Origin: an uncultured Clostridium sp.
GTDB lineage: Bacteria; Bacillota; Clostridia; Clostridiales; Clostridiaceae
NCBI GenBank assembly: GCA_900548455.1
Contig: URKQ01000050.1
Span: 1-16,893 of the forward strand
Direction of reading: 5' to 3'
Length of the DNA: 16,893 nucleotides
The position numbers and the translations under genes are program-made. The notes beneath the pieces were generated by a model that saw only the letters and a list, made by a program, of their open reading frames with translations, searched no databases and had not been told where the DNA came from. This document shows, piece by piece, positions 6,390-11,341 of the stretch; position 1 is the first letter of the stretch, and every line of letters begins with the position of its first letter.

Positions 6390-7778
6390 TTATATTACAT
6401 CACTATTAGTAAGTTTTCTCATGTCGTCATTAGAAGGTTTTTCATTTCTTTTTTTGAAAAATTCTTCTGCAATTTGAGGAAATGCTAAGTAAGATAAAAC
6501 ATCTTCTTCACTTGTAACCATATCTTTAATTTGTTCTTTTGTTTTTTCATATGCAGGCTCTAGGGAATCAGCATATCTTCCTTTAATTGGAGTATCATTT
6601 CCAAGAGCTTTTTTCATAACATCTTCATTAATCTTTCCAGGAGCTTTACCGTATTCTCCTCTACAATAAGCTTTAACTTCTTTTAGAATCATTTTATATC
6701 TTTCACCAGTTAGTATATTCACAGTTGCTTGAGTTCCTACCATTTGACTCATTGGAGTAACAAGTGGTGGATAACCTAAATCTTCTCTAACTCTAGGAAC
6801 TTCTTCAAGTACTGCATCTAATTTATCGATAGAGTTTTGAGCCTTAAGCTGAGAAATCATATTAGATAACATTCCTCCAGGAATTTGATTTTTTAAACCT
6901 TCTGGTTGAGGTGTTAATACCTTAGGATCCAAAGTACCATTAGATATGAATTTAGCTCTTACTGGTTTAAAGAAATTATTAATATGAGTAAGTGTATCTA
7001 TATTAAGATTTGTTGAAAAACCAGCAGCTTCTAAAGCATGATATAAAGTTTCTGTTGGAGGTTGAGCTGTTCCACTAGAGAATGATGATATGGAACAATC
7101 TATTCCATCTACACCTGCTTCAGCAGCTTTTAAATATGCCATTTCAGCAATTCCGTTTGTACTATGAGAGTGTAAAAATACTGGTACTTTTACAGTTTCT
7201 TTTATGCTTTTAACTAAGTCATAAGCTATAGAAGGCATTATAAGACCAGCCATATCTTTAATACATATTGAACTTGCACCCATATCTTCAAGTTGTTTTG
7301 CAAGATTAGTATAATTGTTAACATCATGGATTGGACTTACTGTATAAACAATAGTACCTTGTGCATGAGCACCTTGTTTTATAGTTTCATCCATTGCAAC
7401 TTTAATATTATCGTAGTCATTTAAAGCATCAAAAATTCTTATTATATCCATACCATGATAAACTGACATTTTAACAAACTCTCTAACAACATCATCAGGA
7501 TAATGTTTATATCCTAAAATGTTTTGACCTCTTAATAACATTTGAAGAGGTGTTTTTGTTACGATTTTCTTTATATTTTTAAGTCTTTCCCAAGGGTCTT
7601 CATTTAAATATCTTAGACAAGAGTCAAAAGTAGCTCCGCCCCAGCACTCTAAGGAATAATATCCTGCATTATCTAAATCTTTAAGAATTGGAGCAAAATC
7701 TTCAAAGGGAAGTCTTGTTGCCATTAAAGATTGGTTAGCATCTCTTAAAACAGTTTCTGTTATATTAATTTTTTTCAT
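6390..7778 (-). CDS. oadA: Oxaloacetate decarboxylase alpha / pyruvate carboxylase carboxyltransferase subunit lacking the biotin domain
   Basis: This is the carboxyltransferase subunit type that moves CO2 between carboxybiotin and pyruvate/oxaloacetate. The 462 residues form a TIM barrel with RDANQSLMATR (metal ligand D13), LECWGGATFD, ICIKDMAG (K174, the lysine expected to be carbamylated) and HSHSTNG (metal ligands H203 and H205), then CSISSFSSGTAQPPTE. The PYC/OADA conserved domain follows (about 275-460: TPQPEGLKNQIPGGM, PPLVTPMSQMVGTQA, YCRGEYGKAPG). The protein stops at that domain. The roughly 120-residue linker plus biotinyl domain (AMKM lysine) of full-length OadA is missing, and no oadB, oadG or biotin carrier gene lies nearby. 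A carrier must come from elsewhere. The start at 7778 was preferred because the alternative in-frame GTG at 7787 is part of the GAGGTG ribosome site. N15 replaces the histidine common in PYC, as in other clostridial homologues. Confidence 0.93.
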   Translation of the reverse strand: MKKINITETVLRDANQSLMATRLPFEDFAPILKDLDNAGYYSLECWGGATFDSCLRYLNEDPWERLKNIKKIVTKTPLQMLLRGQNILGYKHYPDDVVREFVKMSVYHGMDIIRIFDALNDYDNIKVAMDETIKQGAHAQGTIVYTVSPIHDVNNYTNLAKQLEDMGASSICIKDMAGLIMPSIAYDLVKSIKETVKVPVFLHSHSTNGIAEMAYLKAAEAGVDGIDCSISSFSSGTAQPPTETLYHALEAAGFSTNLNIDTLTHINNFFKPVRAKFISNGTLDPKVLTPQPEGLKNQIPGGMLSNMISQLKAQNSIDKLDAVLEEVPRVREDLGYPPLVTPMSQMVGTQATVNILTGERYKMILKEVKAYCRGEYGKAPGKINEDVMKKALGNDTPIKGRYADSLEPAYEKTKEQIKDMVTSEEDVLSYLAFPQIAEEFFKKRNEKPSNDDMRKLTNSDVI

Positions 7779-7797
7779 TTTAATCACCTCTGAATTT

Positions 7798-7860
7798 TTT
7801 ATTGCAAAATCACAATATATTAGTATTTTATCATAGAATTAAACAAAAATCTGCAATAAA
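7798..7860. repeat. Inverted repeat upstream of oadA
   Basis: Nine-base arms TTTATTGCA (7798-7806) and TGCAATAAA (7852-7860) are perfect reverse complements, 45 bases apart. They flank the AT-rich stretch where the - strand promoter of oadA is expected (a TAAAAT-like -10 lies between them, but the -35 is weak). Looks like a possible two-half-site operator; no regulator can be named. Confidence 0.35.
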
Positions 7861-7995
7861 TCATTTATTTTTCTGACAAATACTTAAATTACATCATATA
7901 TTATATTAACTAAAAGTAAATTAACTATTCATTAAGTTTGTTTATAATAAATTAGTAAAAAAATAAACTTTTTTATTAATTAGTTAAGGGTTGTA

Positions 7996-8024
7996 TTGAC
8001 TATAGGAAAATATATCATTATAAT
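7996..8024 (+). promoter_or_regulatory. Sigma-A promoter for tRNA-Arg(CCU) and probably tadA
   Basis: TTGACT (7996-8001) and perfect TATAAT (8019-8024) are separated by 17 bases, with a start expected near 8031, ten bases before the tRNA. It is the only convincing promoter upstream of tadA. Confidence 0.85.
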
Positions 8025-8040
8025 GAAAGTTGTAGAATAT

Positions 8041-8117
8041 GCGCTCGTAGCTCAGTTGGATAGAGCGTCCCCCTCCTAAGGGGAAGGCCGGAGGTTCGAC
8101 TCCTCTCGCGCGCACCA
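8041..8117 (+). tRNA. tRNA-Arg (anticodon CCT), acceptor mismatch
   Basis: A 77-base tRNA gene with encoded CCA. The anticodon stem TCCCC/GGGGA holds loop CTCCTAA with CCT at 8075-8077, reading AGG. The D-arm has GCTC/GAGC and the T-loop is TTCGACT. The acceptor arms GCGCTCG (8041-8047) and CGCGCGC (8107-8113) pair at six of seven positions; the fifth pair is a T-C mismatch where CGAGCGC would be fully paired. Discriminator A8114. Confidence 0.93.
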
Positions 8118-8119
8118 AG

Positions 8120-8153
8120 GACTTAGTAAGCTTTAGTTTGCTAAGTCTTTTTT
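8120..8153 (+). terminator. Hairpin with T-run between tRNA-Arg and tadA
   Basis: GACTTAG (8120-8126) pairs with CTAAGTC (8141-8147). Four further pairs (two G-U) extend the stem inward, leaving loop CTTTAG, and a T-run reaches 8153. It has the form of an intrinsic terminator only 29 bases before the tadA start, leaving no room for a full promoter in between, so it probably acts as a partial terminator. Confidence 0.85.
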
Positions 8154-8182
8154 GCAACCTAAACAGAGTACTTGGAGGATTT

Positions 8183-8635
8183 ATGGAAAAGTATTTTCTA
8201 GATAAAGCTATAGAACAAGCAAAGATTGCTGCTGGTATGGGAGAAGTTCCTGTAGGTGCAGTAATAGTAAAGGATGATAAAATAGTTTCATTTGCACATA
8301 ACACTAAAGAAATAACTAAAGATCCAACTAATCATGCTGAAATTGTTGCAATTAGAGAGGCAGTAAAGATTATTGGTGATTGGAGATTAAATGAATGTGA
8401 GATGTATGTAACTTTAGAACCATGTACTATGTGTGCAGGTGCAATTGTACAAAGTAGAATAAAAAGACTGTATATAGGAACTTTTGATCCTAAAGGTGGT
8501 GGATGTGGAAGTGTATTTAATATAACTCAAAGTGAGAATTTAAATCACTGGGTTAATGTGAATTGGTTATATGACGATGAATGTAGTCAGTTACTTCAAC
8601 ATTTTTTTAAACAGAGGAGAAAAAAACATGAATGA
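8183..8635 (+). CDS. tadA: tRNA-specific adenosine deaminase
   Basis: TadA deaminates A34 to inosine in tRNA-Arg(ACG), letting one tRNA read CGU, CGC and CGA. The 150-residue protein is a standard cytidine/deoxycytidylate deaminase-fold zinc enzyme. The zinc and proton-shuttle motif is H51-A-E53 (TNHAEIVAIREA), with the PC81xxC84 motif (LEPCTMCAGAIVQSRI). The VPVGAVIV strand and DPKGGGCGSVFN substrate loop are family hallmarks. A ribosome site GGAGG (8174-8178) four bases before ATG fixes the start. The reading frame is open further upstream, but that part runs through the terminator. The candidate substrate tRNA is encoded at 4481 in the same window. The gene overlaps the next one by eight bases, implying an operon tadA-[2Fe-2S]-lgt. 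Confidence 0.97.
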   Translation: MEKYFLDKAIEQAKIAAGMGEVPVGAVIVKDDKIVSFAHNTKEITKDPTNHAEIVAIREAVKIIGDWRLNECEMYVTLEPCTMCAGAIVQSRIKRLYIGTFDPKGGGCGSVFNITQSENLNHWVNVNWLYDDECSQLLQHFFKQRRKKHE

Positions 8636-8873
8636 AGAACAAAAACAACAGGTTCTAGATAAATTAACAAAGGTTTGTACTTGTAGAAGTATATCTAGAT
8701 CTAGGATAAAAGAGTCAATTGCTAATGGTGCGTTAACACTAGATGAAGTAATTAAAGACACTGGCGCTTGTTTGGGAAGTTGTAAAGGAAGATGCTGTAA
8801 GTTTAAAATTAATGAACTTATAGAAAAATCTAAATTAAATGGGAGGGAATTATATGGAGAGAGTAGCTTTTAG
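8628..8873 (+). CDS. Small BFD-like [2Fe-2S]-binding protein
   Basis: An 81-residue protein with C17-x-C19 near the N-terminus and C48-x3-C52 later, in the sequence frame VCTCRSISRSRIKESIANGALTLDEVIKDTGACLGSCKGRCC. This is the BFD-like [2Fe-2S] domain layout (CxC, helix pair with a conserved glycine, then the second cysteine pair near a TGA(C)xGxC turn). Two more cysteines, C56 and C57, follow. BFD-type proteins act as electron-transfer or ferredoxin-like domains, for example in bacterioferritin iron release, but no bacterioferritin is nearby and the role here is unknown. AGAGGAGA (8613-8620) lies seven bases before ATG. The start overlaps the tadA end by eight bases and the end overlaps the lgt start by 20 bases, so translation is probably coupled across all three genes. 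Confidence 0.85.
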   Translation: MNEEQKQQVLDKLTKVCTCRSISRSRIKESIANGALTLDEVIKDTGACLGSCKGRCCKFKINELIEKSKLNGRELYGESSF

Positions 8874-9636
8874 CATTTTTGGTATAGACGTTATGTGGTA
8901 TGGAATAATAATTTGTACAGGTACTATAATTGCACTTTTATTAAGTCAGTATACAAGTAAATTAAAGAACATAGATTATGATGATGTGTTAACTATTTTT
9001 TTAGTCACATTTCCACTATCAATTGTTGGAGCAAGATTATACTATGTTATTTTTGAATTTGAACAGTTTAGAGGAAATTTAATGCAAATATTTAATATAA
9101 GAACTGGAGGTTTAGCTATTCATGGAGCTATAATAACTACAGTGATTGTAGTATATTTATTTGCAAGAAAGAAGAATTTAAAATTATTAAGATGTATGGA
9201 TGTAGCGGCACCATGTATAATACTAGCTCAAGCCATAGGTCGTTGGGGTAACTTCTTTAATCAAGAAGCTCATGGTGGTCCAGTCACAGAAGCTTTTATA
9301 AGTAGATTTCCTGAATTTATACAAAAAGGAATGCTTATAGGTGGAACATATTATCATCCAACATTTTTATATGAATCTATATGGGATTTAATTGTATTTT
9401 TTGTTCTGTTCTACATGATTCATAAAATAAAGGAGGATGGAGTTGTTTTCCTATCATATTTAGGATTATATTCATTAGGTAGATTTTTTATTGAAGGATT
9501 AAGAACTGATAGCTTAATGATAGGCGGTCTTAGAATGGCACAAATAATAAGCTTAGTTGGAATAGTTATATGCATTATAGGAATAATTATTATATATAGA
9601 AATAAAAAGAAAGACAATAATATTGCTTTAAAATAA
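8854..9636 (+). CDS. lgt: Prolipoprotein diacylglyceryl transferase
   Basis: Lgt transfers diacylglycerol from phosphatidylglycerol to the lipobox cysteine of prelipoproteins, the first step of lipoprotein maturation at the membrane. The 260-residue protein has the family length and about seven hydrophobic spans. The signature GRWGNFFNQEAHGG (129-142) is intact, as is GGLAIHGA with H90, the counterpart of the essential histidine. GARLYYVIF (59-67) and the C-terminal LYSLGRFFIEGLRTDSL are also conserved. GGGAGG (8841-8846) seven bases before ATG selects 8854 over an in-frame ATG at 8839. It is last in the tadA operon and is followed by a bidirectional terminator. Confidence 0.97.
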   Translation: MERVAFSIFGIDVMWYGIIICTGTIIALLLSQYTSKLKNIDYDDVLTIFLVTFPLSIVGARLYYVIFEFEQFRGNLMQIFNIRTGGLAIHGAIITTVIVVYLFARKKNLKLLRCMDVAAPCIILAQAIGRWGNFFNQEAHGGPVTEAFISRFPEFIQKGMLIGGTYYHPTFLYESIWDLIVFFVLFYMIHKIKEDGVVFLSYLGLYSLGRFFIEGLRTDSLMIGGLRMAQIISLVGIVICIIGIIIIYRNKKKDNNIALK

Positions 9637-9649
9637 GTTAATAAAAAAT

Positions 9650-9680
9650 AAAAGCCCACTAAATAGTGGGTTTTTATTTT
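9650..9680. terminator. Bidirectional terminator between lgt and the AIM24-family gene
   Basis: CCCACT (9655-9660) pairs with AGTGGG (9665-9670) around loop AAAT. An A-rich flank on the left and a T-rich flank on the right extend the stem and give a U-run on either strand. It serves lgt (+) and the convergent gene (-). Confidence 0.88.
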
Positions 9681-9683
9681 TTA

Positions 9684-10382
9684 TTAATCTCTCATGTTGG
9701 TATTGCCAGTATTAAAATAGAATGAAAGTTTACCAGCTAAATTTTGCAAAGGCATAGTTTGGAGATATACTTTACCGGGTCCGGTTAAAGTAGTTAAAAA
9801 TAGTCCCTCTCCACCAAAAAATACGTTTTTAAATCCCTTTATCATTTCAACATCAAAATTTACACTTGGTTCAAAGGCAGCAACGTGACCAGTATCAACT
9901 CTTAATTTTTCTCCAGGTCCAAGGATAATTTCATCTACAAACCCATCAAATTCTAAGAATACAGTTCCAGGACCAGTTATACGTTGAAGAATAAAGCCCT
10001 CTCCACCAAAGAAGCCAGTAGATAAGCGTTTTTTGAAATGGATGTTTAAACTAACGCTTTCTTCTGCAGCTATAAAGGATCCTTTTTGACATATTATTGA
10101 TTCCCCATGTTGAAGCTCTTTACACATTATTTTCCCAGGTACAGAGCATGGAAAGGCAATTTTACCAGTTCCACAACTGCAGGTAAAAGTATTTAAAAAT
10201 AGGCTCTCACCAGATAATGATCTGCCTATACTTTTAAAGAATCCACCCTTCATATTGGTATCCATAATAATATTTTCACTCATCCAGCCCATTGCACCTG
10301 ATTCAGATATTAGTTTTTGACCACTATTTAGGTAACAGATTGCTACAGGCATAGAACCACCTTTTATTTCGTAGTTAACCAT
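9684..10382 (-). CDS. TIGR00266 / AIM24 family protein with cysteine cluster
   Basis: A 232-residue cytosolic-looking protein of the AIM24 (TIGR00266) family. It opens with GGSMPVAICYLNSGQKLISESGAMGWMS (about 8-35) and continues with GGFFKSIGRSLSGES. Two internal repeats follow: FFGGEGF..TGPGTVFLE (124-144) and FFGGEGL..TGPGKVYLQ (188-208), the duplicated beta-sandwich typical of the family. The bacterial function is not established; the mitochondrial homologue affects inner-membrane organisation. Unusual here is C68-x-C70-x8-C79-x7-C87-x10-C98, where relatives mostly carry glycines and prolines. This could be a metal site or disulfides (inference). The ATG at 10380-10382 has GGGGG upstream on the - strand. 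It has its own promoter and stands alone, convergent with lgt. Confidence 0.9.
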   Translation of the reverse strand: MVNYEIKGGSMPVAICYLNSGQKLISESGAMGWMSENIIMDTNMKGGFFKSIGRSLSGESLFLNTFTCSCGTGKIAFPCSVPGKIMCKELQHGESIICQKGSFIAAEESVSLNIHFKKRLSTGFFGGEGFILQRITGPGTVFLEFDGFVDEIILGPGEKLRVDTGHVAAFEPSVNFDVEMIKGFKNVFFGGEGLFLTTLTGPGKVYLQTMPLQNLAGKLSFYFNTGNTNMRD

Positions 10383-10422
10383 GTAATTACCCCCTTTGTA
10401 ATAGTTATATGCTTATAAAGAG

Positions 10423-10451
10423 ATTATATAAGTTGCAATAAAGATTGTTAA
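10423..10451 (-). promoter_or_regulatory. Promoter of the AIM24-family gene
   Basis: On the - strand, TTAACA (10446-10451) and TATAAT (10423-10428) are separated by 17 bases, 40 bases before the start codon. The left arm of a 12-bp inverted repeat covers the -10 and part of the spacer. Confidence 0.7.
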
Positions 10452-10515
10452 TTTTACAAAGCTCATAACTTTTAATAATCAGATATTATATTAAATATGT
10501 AGAGCAACTTATATA
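10425..10515. repeat. 12-bp inverted repeat over the AIM24-gene promoter
   Basis: TATATAAGTTGC (10425-10436) and its exact reverse complement GCAACTTATATA (10504-10515) are 67 bases apart. A third, direct partial copy TATATAAGTT is at 10547-10556. The rest of the 404-base gap 10383-10786 is AT-rich, with the two promoters listed and no gene seen. Confidence 0.6.
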
Positions 10516-10692
10516 TTAATTAGATTATACAAGAAAATTAAAGTAATATATAAGTTCGAATAAAAATTATTTGTATTTTTAACAAGGTAGCTATATGTGA
10601 CTTTAATTTTAATATGATTAGGAATCTAAAAATTCAAATTATTAATTTATAATTATAACATATACATTGTAAAACTATAAAAAAAGACTTAA

Positions 10693-10721
10693 TTGACAGT
10701 AGTAATTTGCTATGTTAAAAT
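10693..10721 (+). promoter_or_regulatory. Sigma-A promoter for tRNA-Ser(GGA)-SRP RNA
   Basis: TTGACA (10693-10698) and TAAAAT (10716-10721) are 17 bases apart. The tRNA begins 65 bases after the -10, so the primary transcript has a leader of about 58 bases that must be removed by RNase P. Confidence 0.85.
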
Positions 10722-10786
10722 GATGTGGTATAAAGTTAAGATAGAATTTGATTTTAAAAGTAAATCATTGATATTTCTTAAATTAT

Positions 10787-10876
10787 GGAGAGATGTCCGA
10801 GTGGTCGAAGGAGCACGCCTGGAAAGCGTGTATAGGGGCAACTCTATCAGGGGTTCAAATCCCCTTCTCTCCGCCA
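10787..10876 (+). tRNA. tRNA-Ser (anticodon GGA)
   Basis: A class II tRNA gene of 90 bases with encoded CCA. The acceptor arms GGAGAGA/TCTCTCC pair fully, with discriminator G10873. The anticodon stem CACGC/GCGTG holds loop CTGGAAA with GGA at 10821-10823. A long variable arm and TTCAAAT T-loop are present. It reads UCC/UCU. It is followed only two bases later by the SRP RNA. The same pairing of a tRNA-Ser and scr exists near dnaX in B. subtilis. Confidence 0.97.
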
Positions 10877-10878
10877 TT

Positions 10879-11147
10879 GTCATGCTAGATGGGGAGTTAG
10901 CGGTGCCCTGTAACCTGCAATCCGCTATAGCAGGGTTGAATTCCTTGCTTAGGTTTTTATCTTGTATGGTCTGGCCTATATAAGTGATGTTGATAATTGG
11001 GTCCCACGCAATGAAAACTCATGAACCTCGTCAGGTCTGGAAGGAAGCAGCGATAAGTGAGACCTTTCATGTGCCGTGGATCAACCTGGTTTGAGTTAAC
11101 TGTATAGGTAACGCATATGAGATAATTATCGAAGCAAGGTGCATGGC
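10879..11147 (+). ncRNA. ffs: Signal recognition particle RNA, large Bacillus/Clostridium type
   Basis: This RNA binds Ffh and brings ribosomes making membrane or secreted proteins to FtsY. It is about 269 bases, the long Firmicute form with an Alu domain, unlike the 4.5S RNA of enterobacteria. The ends pair (GTCATGC at 10879-10885 with GCATGGC at 11141-11147, one G-U). The Alu domain has GGGGAG followed by TAGCGGTGCCCTGTAACC and its partner ATCCGCTATAGCAGGG (10892-10936). The S domain has the invariant helix 8 core GTCAGGTCTGGAAGGAAGCA with its GGAA tetraloop (11030-11049), the AATGAAAACTCATGAACC and GTGAGACC segments around it, and closing strands TGGGTCCCACG/CGTGGATCAACC. The mature ends are estimated from this pairing. 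It has no separate promoter. Confidence 0.95.
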
Positions 11148-11160
11148 TTAATATTATTTG

Positions 11161-11187
11161 AAGATGTTTATAAGCATCTTTTTTTTT
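11161..11187 (+). terminator. Terminator of the SRP RNA transcript
   Basis: The stem AAGATG/CATCTT (11161-11166 with 11175-11180), plus two inner pairs, is followed by nine or more Ts ending at 11187. Confidence 0.88.
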
Positions 11188-11240
11188 ATATATTAATGTC
11201 CATGAAAATTTAAATTAAGTATTCTATGATAAATTATTAG

Positions 11241-11267
11241 TAGTGATATACTGGTTAGTGATATAAT
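11241..11267 (+). promoter_or_regulatory. Extended -10 promoter of dnaX with direct repeat
   Basis: TGATATAAT (11259-11267) is an extended -10 with a perfect TATAAT; the -35 is weak. The ten-base unit TAGTGATATA occurs twice, at 11241-11250 and 11257-11266, the second copy covering the -10. It lies about 75 bases before the dnaX start. Confidence 0.5.
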
Positions 11268-11341
11268 TTTTAATGACTAAAGATTATTTTTTATAAAATG
11301 GAAAAAGATAATAAGTATATAATATATAAGGGGTGACTAAT

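Noticed and set aside
7930..7985. AAGTTT...AAACTT arms with a T-run, resembling a terminator or small RNA
   Set aside because: The stem is short and interrupted, there is no + strand gene before it, and the T-rich context makes such matches likely by chance.
7984..8304. A 106-codon open frame on the - strand
   Set aside because: It is antisense to tRNA-Arg and the tadA start, with no ribosome site or family resemblance.
9420..9659. A - strand open frame opposite the lgt end
   Set aside because: It is a shadow of lgt and runs into the terminator; composition is as expected for an antisense frame.
10693..10983. A 96-codon open frame on the + strand
   Set aside because: It runs through the promoter, the tRNA-Ser gene and the 5' part of the SRP RNA; the RNA genes explain the sequence.
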